The notes under the pieces are model-generated. The model did no database searches. It worked only from the letters and a program-made list of their open reading frames with translations, and was not told the origin of the DNA. This document shows, in pieces, positions 50,432 to 61,199 of a DNA stretch of 64,000 bases. The stretch covers positions 149,538,647 to 149,602,646 of the forward strand of contig CM043962.1 in the NCBI GenBank assembly GCA_014529385.2. The letters run 5' to 3'. A program made the position numbers and the translations under genes. Origin of the DNA: Adiantum capillus-veneris. Its lineage: Eukaryota; Streptophyta; Polypodiopsida; Polypodiales; Pteridaceae. Positions within the stretch are counted from its first letter, which is position 1. Each line of letters opens with the position of its first letter.

Positions 50432-51275
50432 CTAATCTCATCTCCTTAACCAAACCTATCTCTCTCACTCTTAGTAATTCATCCTCTCTACAAATTTTAG
50501 GTTCTCTTTGCTACATGTACATCTCTCCCCGCAGTATCCTTATTGCCTACGGGCAAGAATAGGGCTTGGGAGGGAAACTTCTCATCTCTTCACTTCTCTC
50601 ATATCTACATTTTTCTCATATCTACATTTCTTACATACTATCCTAGATGAATAACCCACATGATGATCATTTCTATCGCTTTCACTCTGTACGATCTATT
50701 AGAATTAACGTATGGATTAGCCGTAAAATACACTTTCAACAACGTATAGTGTTTCTCTTCGGCCCTGAAAGGCTCAATGAAATACTTCTATCACCGGATC
50801 CCATCATACTACCTCTCATAGACTATAATTTTTCTTTTGATGTAAGCGTAGTTATCTTGCTATGAACCAAGAGGATTTGTACACACAATTAATCCCAATC
50901 ACTAGACAAAATATATATATTATGGTAAGCACAAAACTACAATTCCAAAGAACAATTCGTAGCCTATTTGGTCAGCCAAGATTGAATGTCATTAACTCAT
51001 CTATTAACCCTTTCATACTACCCATGATACGATATGACCATAGCCTTGATGTTTTCATCTTTGTGTTGTTTTGACACTCTCTTTTGTGTTTTTTCTTTGT
51101 GTGTGTGAGTGCAAGAGAGAAAGAGTGTGTCTTCTTTGATTGCACTTCTTTCCAAACCCTATTCTTCATGGCATCTATGGTTTAACTCCTTCATATAGTT
51201 TTTGTTCAGTTCTCTCACAAACTCTCACAGCCATAAGCCCGGTGCTTTCCTGGCAAGACCGCAAATTTCTCGATA
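49219..51275 (+). repeat. 3' LTR of element D
   Basis: Ends CGATA where the 5' LTR ends CGACA, so the terminal CA has changed to TA. TATAAAA is at 50044-50050. Confidence 0.93.
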
Positions 51276-52698
51276 ACGTGTATGAAGTCTACTGTGTTAC
51301 AAATGACTCATACTTTCAGTGTAAGTAGTCAGTAGCATGTTATACCCATCTGTGACAGTGAAATTGGATTTTGGCTTCTCCTCTTGAGTCTGGATCGAGA
51401 TTTCACATATGGAGCTTGGGATTCCGATATTGGGGTTAAGATGGGTAGTTGGCCATAAAATTTGATGGGAATTGAGCTTTGGGTTACTTTTGTTGGGATA
51501 AAAGCCTTGGAGTGTAGAGCTTTGCCCTAGTCTATCATTTAATCATTATGAGACTTCATACGCGTATGAAGTCTTCATTGAGTTTTCTGGCCTTGGCTTC
51601 TTCTATAGCTTCCTTTAGTGGTTGGAACTCCCAGTATCAACTCTGATTCCCATTTGGATGTGGGCTAATTAGATGGGGTCTAAAATACTCCATAAGAGGA
51701 AATTTCTGCTTTTGTACTACAAGTGGTCATTACCTAGCCCAAACTTGTCCAAATTGAAGGTATGTATTGTATATAACATAGTGCACAAACCAGTGTTGAG
51801 AAATAGTTGGTTTGGCTCTCAAATCATAGTTTAGACTGATTACGTGTATAAAAGACTATTGATGCAAAACAATTAGAAATTCCACAGGCTAGTGTTGTAT
51901 GGCTTGTGTAAAGTGTCCATGAATCCTGATATGAATTTGGGCTTGTAAATTGTGTTAAAAAGTCTTCAAATGATGTCATTACACATGTTTATCTTTTCAG
52001 AATGAATTAAGGTCATATCACCTCCAATTGTGATTGATGTGTATTAGAGGGCTCATGATGATGTGTTCCAAGAGCTAATGGTTTTAATTCCCAACTAGCC
52101 TGCCATATCAAGGCTTGTAGACTTTGTACACGTATAAAGTCTCCTTGAGAATCCTTGACCCAAACTGTTTGCAGACCTAGTCCATGATGTTTATAAGGCT
52201 GAGATAGGTGCACACATGAAATTGGGTAAGTGTTCTTGAGCTTAAGGCCATAAATCAGGCTAAGACACTGTTTTTGAAAATGAAGTGAGTGATGACCAAT
52301 ACATTCCCAATTTGGTGTATAGGCTTGGTATGATACACTTTACAAGCTTGGTTGATCAGTTTGTTAGTAGCACTCCCTTATTGCAGAGTTAGTCTTTATA
52401 CGTGTATAAAGTCTCTTTTTACAGAATGCATTTTTGAGCATAGTCATATGATATTTGGGCTTGGTTTATTCTGTGCACAAAATTTCACATGATTTGGAGC
52501 CATTTTTTAAAGTCCAAAGCCAAATATTGAGATTAGGCTGAGACTTTGTGTTTTTTGGTTCTTGGGGCCTGTAATAGCTCCAAATTCAATGAAATTTTGT
52601 ATGTTGCATCTAGAGGGTATGCAGAACGATGCTGTGAATTCATGTGAGTGTTTCTCGTGCAAAAACTATCTGTGAGACTTCATGCGCGTATGAAGTCT
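51276..52698. repeat. Palindrome-bearing ~284-bp tandem array, right part
   Basis: The right half of S1 ends at 51290. Further palindromes are S2 51551-51574 (perfect, half-site AGACTTCATACG), S3 51833-51857 (degenerate), S4 52119-52142, S5 52391-52414 and S6 52675-52698 (one mismatch). Successive right ends are 284, 283, 285, 272 and 284 bp apart. Spacer sequence between them is largely unalike; a few shared strings (AAATTGGATTTTGG, TGAAATTGGGTA) betray common origin. Confidence 0.85.
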
Positions 52699-54272
52699 AC
52701 TGTGATAAAACTGATATTGATGCTTTGAGGTGGTTTGTGATTGTGCCTTAAGCCCTGCTAGCTGTTTTCCACTTTAAAAAAAATCAAGTGATCAGTTTTG
52801 AAACTCCCTGCTTGGTATTTCAGTCTTTGGAAGGGATTTCTCCATTGTGGCCGTGTTGACTTAGAGATTATTCTTGATCTCTATTTCCCCCGCATGTGGA
52901 TGTCTTTAGACACCCTCCTGTGGCTATAATGAATCCTTTGGATTCACAGATGCCCCTTTGGCAATTTGTTGCTCAAATAGCATCTTTTGTTGAGGAGACG
53001 GTCCACGACAATTTTTCTTGATGTTTGACCTTACATATTGGTTGTTGATGATATGTCAATGAAGCCTGTGAAGTTTGGTGGCAAACGAACACTTATCTCG
53101 ATCGTAAGGCCCAAATGACGCTTTGCGGCCCGGAAGCCTTACCCAATTTTTTGACCCATTTTTTGATGGTTGATTTGGACGAAAACTTACTTGGCTTATA
53201 GGCATGCTTGAGATGTATCTTCTCTTGAATTTTTCTGTCGTTTCGGCGATTCTTTTCTAATCAGCCTTTAGCGTGCCCGAAAAGGTTAGGGTTTTTTTGA
53301 TTGACCTAAACCCACATTGGAGGTCATAGAGGTGTTCTTTTAGCTTAGGGTTAACCTCCCATCAAGTCTCGTAGCAACCAGTTGGGTGGTTGATGCGTTA
53401 CGTGCTCTTTTTAGTTTCTTTTCCGCGAAGCTACATTGCCGATTTCTAAAGTTTTTCACAACAAGAGAGTGTAGGACAAGAAAATATCATGGTAACGAGC
53501 CTACCTCTCATAGCTGGCGCCGGTCAGTGTGTCATGTACATCGTATGGAGTCGCCGAAGATCCGATCGCTCTAGGTCTCTCAAGCTCTCTCACTTGTGAA
53601 TAGTGAAAATGAGCTAATAAGTGGGCCCAAAAGAACTTATATTGGGGTTCCTGGACCACTTTTTACCAAATTTGACATGTGCTCCTATCTTATTGTACTT
53701 TACGCTCAAAAAATTATTCATTTGGACTCCGATCGCTTTGTTTTTGAAAGATTTGTCAATTGGCCAAAGATCTGTCAATTTGGCTTTCCGTAACTTTTTC
53801 GCATATTTGCACCCCGTCTTCACCATAAGTTGTCAATTGCTTATTGATCACTCCTATATTTTCCTTTTGTTGCCAAAGTGTCATTTCACTTGCTTTTTTT
53901 TATTGTTCTTTGTTTTTGGCTAAAAAAACAATTAAAAATAAAGAAAAATATCTAACTTGACCCAAAAATTATCAAAAAATTGAGATAATTAGGTAATATC
54001 ATAACAACCCACTATATACATCAATCCGTAGTATTTTTGGTCGGATTGCTCTGTTTTCTCTCTTTTTCTGCCTGAAAACCTCTATTTTCAGATATATACA
54101 CACATTTAGAGGCTCATATTGGTGTTTGTTCTCTGTCATCTTGTTACTACACAATATTTTAGGGCATATCTGTTCGAGTTTTATCAAATTAATCGCAATC
54201 AGACATAAAAATCCGTAAAATCAAGAAAAACAGTGCCCTTTTTTACACTTGTAGCGTGTCGGTTCCTCGGTT
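52699..54272. other. No gene recognised; probably includes the 3' LTR of element E
   Basis: Open frames are short. Because element E is on the minus strand and its polypurine-like tract is at 54273-54285, its 3' LTR should lie just left, but no second copy exists in the window to fix the borders. Confidence 0.4.
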
Positions 54273-54539
54273 CCTCCCCCCTTCCGAGTCGAAGCCCTCC
54301 TGGACGACCGTGTCAATATTGAAGCTTTGCTTGGAAGTATGCTCTTGGAGAAGTCGTCTGAACAATAAGCTCTCAAGTATTCTGGCTCTTTCTTTGATGG
54401 TCAATAGAGTTTGTGAAGCCAGGCTGCTCAATGTTTTGGTGTTTGTGATTGTTTTTTGCTCAGGTCTCCACCATTGAACCTTCAATATTAGTTGATTGGA
54501 ACTTGGTTTTTGTGAATTGTAGATGTTGTGTACTAGCAG

Positions 54540-54818
54540 TTATTGAGGTTGTTGCTTTCGAATCCAGATTTTAGTATGGCGGTTGTGAGTGCTAAGTAGT
54601 TTCTTTGGTACCCATATCTGTTTTTGGCAAGAGTTTGGTTTTGGCTTCCTGTTTGTATAATATGTGGTTGGAGGGTTATCAGTAAATTCTGGTTTCTCCT
54701 TCTTGGCCAATTGATCCTTTCGGGCCCAAATTTGCTTGATAGCTTTGTTGTACTGACCCTGTTGTTTGTGTTGTGGTACTCTTTGGCGACTTCTATTCTT
54801 TGAATTTCGATGTATCAT
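54540..54818 (-). pseudogene. Tail ORF of element E with W-x-[PR]-K motifs
   Basis: A basic 92-codon frame contains KQIWARKDQL, KQIWVPKKLL and TKIWIRKQQP. The motif recurs three times, as in the tail ORF of element C at 26879-27668. It follows the second protease-like region. Function unknown. Confidence 0.5.
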
Positions 54819-54959
54819 GCCCCAGTTATATACTAGGGTCTTTACCTTTGGGACTTGATCTTGCTGCCTAGAATTTTGCTTTGGAATCCGTTGTTGGTCA
54901 ATGGTTCTCGTAAGGGCTGCTTACCTTTGTCCGCAATTGCAGGATTGATTGTTTGTTTT

Positions 54960-55554
54960 TTGCCCTTGTAGCAAAAGGAACTTGCTATTTTGCCAAATCA
55001 AATTCTATCTTTACAATGTTTTGACCCCAATCAAGTTGTACCTTATAACTTTTCTACCAAGGTTGCCCTAGCAATACTGCATGTTGTGTGCTCTTCGACC
55101 ACATAAAATTTATGCAGATAGTCATGTTGATTTACATGTACTCTGAGCACTGTCCATCCAGAACTTTAATCAAATGTTCTGAATAACTTTGGAGCTCATT
55201 CTTCGTCTCCTGTAATTGGTTGTCAAGGTGAAGTTGCTTGTAAAGGTTGTAGGAGATCAAGTTGCTTTGAGCTCTCGAATCGAGTATCGTTATTGCCTTC
55301 ACCTAATTGTTTTCAATTTGGACATCAATTCCAGGCTCCTGTATGGTCTCATTGTCGAATTCTGTGACCCAAATTGCATTTATCTTTAGAGGTGGTCCAT
55401 GTTGTTGTTGCCGCCATCGAAGAAGCTTCTTTTTTGCTATCCTTTATTTAGCCTCGGCTTGAGCTTCTGCAACAATGTTCTGTTTTTCCTGCGTCCTTTC
55501 TTTGCTTGATGGATTTGCGGGAGCATAACTGGGGTTAGTGGTAGATGAAATCAT
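54960..55554 (-). pseudogene. Second retropepsin-like domain downstream of integrase
   Basis: From ATG at 55552-55554 (MISSTTNPSYAP) a frame, with about five in-frame stops, reads past a Lys/Arg/Gln-rich stretch to AITILDSRAQSNLISYNLYK (active-site-like; the usual DSGA reads DSRA). About 70 residues later it has AVLLGQPW and KVQLDWGQNIVKI, the usual LLGxPWL...DW pair of retropepsins. It overlaps the end of integrase in another frame. The element already has a normal protease before reverse transcriptase, so this is a second copy, or the remains of another element joined here. Confidence 0.55.
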
Positions 55555-56694
55555 TTTAGTCGGCAACCACTTATCTAGTTTGGCATTTCCTCTCCATCCA
55601 ATGTAGCAAGCTTGACGGCCCCACTTGGTGATAAATCTTTAATCACAAAGGGTCCCATCCCTCGCTTTTTAAGTTTCTTGGCATGTTGTTTCAATGTATA
55701 AACCAAGACATAATGGCCTGTTTTGAAATTTTTGGAACGTACATGCTTATCAAAAAATTATTTTTGCCTTCATTTTTGTGTGTAGATAGAAGCTATTGCT
55801 CATCTAACTATTCAAGGTCATCTATACCTGAGGACATTTCATGACCCGTCCACTCTAGAAATTTTGCGATTCTTAGGGTTGGGATTAAGAATTCCATAGG
55901 CAGTATAGCATTAAGTCCAAACACCATGTTGTATGGTGTTGTGCCTATCGAGGTTTTGTGAGCGATCCTATACGCCCATAAAGTTGAATGTAGTTTCTAA
56001 TCCCAATCCGTTTGAGAATCCGATACTATCTTAGTTAAGATTGTGCATAGAGTCTTATTTGTAGCTTTGGCTTGACCATTAGCTTGTGGGTGGTAGGGAG
56101 CTGACTTCTTATGAACTATCATGAAGTCTTCAAGAAGATTTTCAATTATCTCATTTATGAAATGTGTGCCTCGATCACTGAAAATTTCTATAGGTAGACC
56201 ATATCTAACAAATATATTTTCATATAGAAATTCTGCAGTGGTCCTGGCATCAGCCTTTTGTATAGCTTTAGCTTCTACCTATTTCGTGAGATAGTTTGTG
56301 GTTACAATGATATATTGGGCATGTGTTTTGTATGCAGGGGGTGATATTGGTCCTACAAATTCTATTCCCACTTGGCAAAGGCTTTGGCTCCCATCATTGG
56401 CCGTAAGGGCATCTCATCCCGTTTTATTGGTACGTTGGTTCGTTGACAAGACTCACATCGTTTTGTACACTCGTTTGCGTCCATATGTAATGTTGGCCAC
56501 CATATTCCCGATGTTAGTACAATTTTTGTTGTCTTTTCCCCTGAGAAATGGCCTCCACTAATCCCTCCATGTGCTTGTTCCAAGATTGGAACATACATGT
56601 TCTCCATTGCACACAGCCTAAGCTGGTTATCCTTTCCCCTTTTATAAAGCTGATTTTCAATAAGAGTGAAATCGCGAGCTTCTGTTTCTATCAT
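55555..56694 (-). pseudogene. Integrase of element E
   Basis: The H2C2 domain is complete at 56694-56370: EQAHGGISGGHFSGEKTTK and CTKRCESCQ. After a frameshift at about 56365 the core reads IEFVGPISPPAY (first catalytic Asp appears as Glu), IFSDRGTHFINE (second Asp present) and HPQANGQAKATNKTL (the expected Glu reads Lys). The C-terminal part keeps GPFVIKDLSPSGAVKLATLDG and ISGCRLK followed by a TGA. It would insert cDNA, but two catalytic residues are lost. Confidence 0.8.
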
Positions 56695-56700
56695 TTTCTG

Positions 56701-57637
56701 TCATGCTTTGATGATATTATTTAAAAATTTATACCTTTCCAAATGGTCAACAATGTATTGACTCCACATTGGCGTAAGTGTTATCTGAAACAATGTGGCA
56801 TATTCAATGGGTGGGCTTGATCTGCATTTGATGCAACTAGTGACATATTCATGAACATCAATGCGCATAGTCGGCCAATATACTCCCAATTTTTGTAGTC
56901 TTTGGAAAGTTTTTGTGGCTAAACAATGAAACGTTAATGCCTGGATATCTGCTTCCAACAAATATGTGTCATATTCCTCAGCGTTTATGTACACTCTTAG
57001 AATGCCATTGGAGCCTAAATTATATAAACGTCCCCTAACCAACTGAAAGTTCTTAGCTTGGTGAATCGTTCTTCGTTTAAGGTCTAGGTCCAGCTTATCG
57101 AATTCCCCATCCTGTGATAGTAGCTTGACGATCTCTTGGGACCACTTAGGTACCATTTCTATATTGAAAATATATGCATTAGGTAGGTCATCATCCACTC
57201 CCTCTGGATCGTCTCCATTAGGTAATTGAGAGAGGTGGTCTGCACGAAGGTGTGTCTTCCCCTTCTTTACCACTACAATAAAGTCAAACTCTAACAATAT
57301 GATGAACCATCTTACGATTCGTCCAGTATTGCATGGTTTATTAACAAGGTATAAAAGGGCTTGATGGTTTGTGAAAAACACAAACTTATTTGCGAGGAGG
57401 TAATGCCAAAATTTCTCAATGGCATAAAATCATTCCAAGTCCTTCTCTCTTAGTGGTTGTGTAATTCCTTTTGGCATTATTTAGTTGTCGACTAGAATAG
57501 CTGACTGGGAAATCCATAGTTCCCTTTTTTGGTTGAGCCAAAATACATCCGATAGGAAATGCAGAAGCATCTATATGGACGTGAAAGATTTTTTTCCCAA
57601 TCAGGTGCTTGTAGCACTGGAGCGGATACAAGGGCAT
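56701..57637 (-). pseudogene. RNase H and an extra zinc-binding-like domain of element E
   Basis: The RNase H part (57637-57230) has HVHIDASAFPIGCILAQP, SYSSRQLNNAKRNYTTTKREG, MFFTNHQALLYLVNKP and LRADHLSQLPNGDD. A ~100-residue stretch follows with VYWPTMRIDVHEYVTSCIKC, the second half of an integrase H2C2 domain, but only one of the two His appears kept (TFHCLATKTF). The frame ends KA-stop at 56701 and continues without shift into the genuine integrase H2C2 at 56694. Two H2C2-like modules are thus consecutive in one polyprotein. Confidence 0.65.
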
Positions 57638-57825
57638 CTTTTAATTTCTTAAAAGATTCCTCACATTTATCTATCCATTCAAAGATCACGATAAGTCTAT
57701 ACAGTGGTTGTGCAATAATTGCATACATGTGTATGAACCTCCTGTCACAATAACCACAATGTCCCATGAAGCATTGTACTTGCTTTGCATTAGTCTGCTT
57801 AGGCATTTCAATAATCACCTTAATC

Positions 57826-58546
57826 TTATCCAAATCTTTGGAAATTCCATGTTCCGAGAAAATATGCCCTAAGATTCGTCCTTGTCTTACCATGAAAATG
57901 CTTTTTTTTTAAATTAAGGAAAATCCTATATGTCTTGCATTTCTCGAATACCTTTTTGAGGTGTTCCACATGTTCTTCTCTTTGTAGAGAGTGTACACAT
58001 AGATCATCCATATAGATTTCCCAGAAATTCCTCAAATACTCCTTGAAGGCATGTGCCATCAATCTTTGAAAGGTGGCAGGTGCATTTGTTAACCCAAATG
58101 GCATGACCCGATATGCAAATATGCCCCATTCTGTGGCACACGCCGTTTTATATTGGTCCTCGGGTGAAGTTGCAAGTTGATTGTAACCAGAGAACCCATC
58201 CAAGAAGGAATATGCATGATTTCTTGACCACTCATTCAAGGACGTGGTTTGTATTTGACAAGGGATAGTTATCCCTTATTGTGGCTGCATTGACTTTTTT
58301 GAGGTTGACGCACACTCGGAGTTTACCATTATTTTTGGGTACAACAACGAATGGGGATACCCAGTCAGTGTGTTCTATATCATAATCTTTCAGTTTATCA
58401 ATCTCTTCCTTGACACGCTTGGCAAAGGTGTCATTATACGTGTAAGGTCGTTGTCTGCTTGGTTTCACCTCAGGTTTTAATGGGATAGTATGCTGACATA
58501 TTGTCAGATCCACTCCCTTTAAGTCCTTGTAAGACCATGCAAACAC
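57826..58546 (-). pseudogene. Reverse transcriptase of element E
   Basis: 58546-58232: ICQHTIPLKPEVKPSRQRPY, YDIEHTDWVSPFVVVPKNNG and LRVCVNLKKVNAATIRDNYP. After a frameshift, 58239-57826: YSFLDGFSGYNQL (motif A), VMPFGLTNAPATFQRLM (motif B) and EIYMDDLCVHS (catalytic Y-M-D-D). Only the frameshift near 58235 separates the pieces. Typical Ty3/gypsy spacing. Confidence 0.85.
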
Positions 58547-58959
58547 ATCCTTATATTCATGAAGAAGGTTGAGAAGTTCCTCTTCCTTGTCTAGGCTCAG
58601 GTCTATTGCTATGTAGACAGGTTGCGATGTCTCTTCGAGTCATGCTAAGTCTACTTTCTTTGCATCTTCTGGCCCCCATCATAAGACTCTCTCTCCCGTC
58701 GCTCTCGTATGGGCCGTGTTAGCACTATTTTTTTATCTTGAATTGTGAACTTTCTGTAATGGGATGGTACACTTATATTGTTTTCACTATTGTCTTTCTC
58801 ATCCTCTCTGTTGTTCGTTTCGGTTGTCCGAACTTCCCTCAGAGTCTTCTTGAGCTCTTGCTACCTTTTCTAACGTTCAAGTTTTGTCAATTTTGGTTCT
58901 TCCAATTTTGATTCTGTTTTCTGCTTTTTTTATTTAGTTTCTACTTTCAGCCTCTGCTT

Positions 58960-59587
58960 TCACTCTTTTACACCCCTAGGACTTTCTTTTGTCTTGGGGT
59001 CTCGATCTTGAGAGAACTGAGCTGATATTTTGATTTTAATACAGTCTTTTGCTTTCACCAGAGATAAGAATTCCATTCTAGTTTTAATGCTTGGCATTGG
59101 GTTATCTCTGGCCTTGTGAGTTTCTCTCCATTTTTTGTAATGTGCTTGACGTCTCGGTTTTTTATTTGGAAAATCATAAAACCTTACATCAAGTAGTGTT
59201 TCCTCTAGCTCGCTAGAGGTTGTCAAAACATTAGTTATCTACATCATCATCCCGTTCAAGATGGTCTGTAGAATCATGGAACAACTCTCTATTCATTTCT
59301 TGCTTATTTTTTATTTTTCTCGATTGATCCGAGATTTGGTAATCCTCCTCTTCTATTAGTGCTACCATGTAATATGGAACTACATCATACCCGTCCTCTT
59401 CACAAAACTTAGTGGTTGGTCCCTCCGCAATAGCACACACATCTAGGGTTGCTAGGATATGTTTCCATTCTAAAGGTTCTAAGGACTCTTCTGGAAAAGG
59501 TTCTGGAATGTATTTTCTATCTTTGATTCCTCTGTTTAGAATACATTCTTCTCGTTTTAGGGTTCCAAAATTGGATGTCCCACACAT
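58960..59587 (-). pseudogene. Protease-RT linker of element E
   Basis: Two acidic frames (59587-59231 and 59226-58960) between protease and reverse transcriptase contain LEPLEWKHILATLDVCAIAE and VRFYDFPNKKPRRQAHYKKW. No catalytic motif is seen. Probably a polyprotein spacer. Confidence 0.5.
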
Positions 59588-59649
59588 ACATAACTCCTTC
59601 AGCTTTCTAACCAGTCAAAAAGTTCTGACCCTACTATCGTGACAAAATC

Positions 59650-61167
59650 AAATTCTTCTACCGGGTCCTGTCGACATCTTTGTAGCTATGGTCTTTAAGG
59701 CTTATTCTTGTAGTAGTTTCCATGTGTCTGAGGTATATGTGATTGTAGCCCCAATCTTGGACCATCTTTAATTGTCTCATGAAGGGTTGTCATGGTATTA
59801 TTGTTAAGGCGGTTACGCCGCTAGCGGAAGCTAAATAGGGAGAACTCAACCAACAACAGAATTTGTCAGACGAGGACGGAGCTTGACCCGCAGGCGCATG
59901 GAAACAACTAGGTGGGTGTCAAATCACCTACTCGACCTTCTAATGACAATCACTACTAAGGAAATCAAATCTAAGTTCTAAAATACGCAAGTGACTGAAA
60001 TCCGGACTACGAACGAATGCTATACGAAACAGGATCTAGAATCATCGAATCGATCTCAAACTCAAGGGGAAGTCTATACACTAGGTAAGAACAACACCCT
60101 AAAGACTTGAACTGCAAAATCAACCTATAACCACTCCGTGCGGTAAACGCGTATGAAGACAGGCCGAAAAATACAGGTGACCGAAACTTGACCCCGATGG
60201 TACTAATGTGTAGCTCTACTCGTTGTGGTTCTATAGATATGCTGCACGCTCTATTCCGACACACGAGTTGGAAGAAAACTCACACCGAAGCTCGTAGGAA
60301 CTTACCACACATAGAAGCCGATAACGCGCACTCTTGGTATCAGTGCGTAGCTCTCGCCGTTGCTAACACAATGGCGGTGTCGCTTCTCCAATGGCGGCTC
60401 CGTAGCTCGCGTAGCAAGTAGATAAGACTCTCTCTCTCTCTCACTCTCTCTCAGACACAGTCACGGCGCTCAAAAAAACTCACTTTGATTAATCATTGAA
60501 TCTCCTTTAGGTTACAAAACTTTGGCTTATATACCTCAGCCTCGGAGGTGAGAACATCTCTAATTATTTACATCAGCAGGTGAAATTACGTCGGGATTAC
60601 AAGCTGGAAACTCAATTGAGTCCCGTTACTTAATGAATGGCTCAAATCAAAATTAATGTCGGAAAGACATTTATTACAATCAATGGTTACAAAATGATGG
60701 GTGTGAGCAAAAATGCGGGTGTGATCCTCTGCTGGCTCAACAATTATGCCAGTTATTTTTCTTGCCAAAATCCACTATAGCAAATGTATGCTCGTACTCA
60801 ATTCCGCAGCAAGACTTAACAACTATTTTCTCCAAAAGTCCTATGGGTTTCTCCATATAACCGTCGCTAGTTGCACCTTTATTCTGGTCATTTTCAAAGC
60901 CGGTTTTCCCCATTTCTTCCATACATCCTTTGTCGCAATGGCCACACCTGCTCCACTGTCAAGAATTACCATGGTGGTAACACCTTCTAATTCAACTTGG
61001 GACGTGGTATTTCCATCTTCTCCTTCACAATATTCTCCTACCTTGTTTAAAGGCACTGGTTGCATATTTACTTGGGGTTTTTCTAATTCCTTGATTCCTT
61101 CCTGCATTTGTGAATTTGGATCCCTTACTCCAAATTTTTCAAGACATTTTCCTACCGTATTCCACAT
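59650..61167 (-). pseudogene. Protease of element E, split by a solo LTR
   Basis: Right part (61167-60748): VPLNKVGEYCEGEDG, then VILDSGAGVAIATKDVWKKWG with an intact D-S-G-A site, and KPIGLLEKIVVKSC. The reading is cut by the solo LTR after FGKKNNWHN. On the other side (59796-59650) it resumes, one frame off, with RPFMRQLKMVQDWGYNHIYL. This is the expected retropepsin sequence around the ILGRPF motif. It is homologous to the protease of element C. Confidence 0.75.
59802..60742 (-). repeat. Solo LTR, 941 bp, nested in element E
   Basis: Plus-strand ends are TGTTAAGGCG and GGCTCAACA, flanked by the perfect 5-bp duplication ATTAT (59797-59801 and 60743-60747). It interrupts the protease coding region of element E, which resumes on both sides. 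A TATATAAG sequence on the minus strand at about 60534-60527 sets the likely orientation. A short (CT)n lies near 60428-60452. There is no internal region, so it arose by LTR-LTR recombination. Confidence 0.88.
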
Positions 61168-61199
61168 ATTAGGTATTAATCTGAAGCTTTGCTAGAGTA

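Larger units (their letters stand above)
41179..51275 (+). mobile_element. Complete Ty3/gypsy element D, 10.1 kb
   Basis: Two ~2.05-kb LTRs (about 24 substitutions between them, roughly 1.2%) are flanked by ACGT on both sides (41175-41178 and 51276-51279). A primer-site-like sequence follows the left LTR and a polypurine tract precedes the right one. The internal order is gag, protease, reverse transcriptase-RNase H, integrase. Gag-pro is one frame with three stops, and pol another frame with two stops. It is a young but inactive copy. Confidence 0.93.

Noticed and set aside
40879-52698. CRISPR-like array
   Set aside because: Repeats are evenly spaced and palindromic, but spacing is ~284 bp, the spacers share ancestry, and the context is a plant TE nest.
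53596-53923. Overlapping ORFs on both strands near 53.6-53.9 kb
   Set aside because: Short and mutually overlapping, with no known motif; probably LTR or other non-coding DNA of element E.
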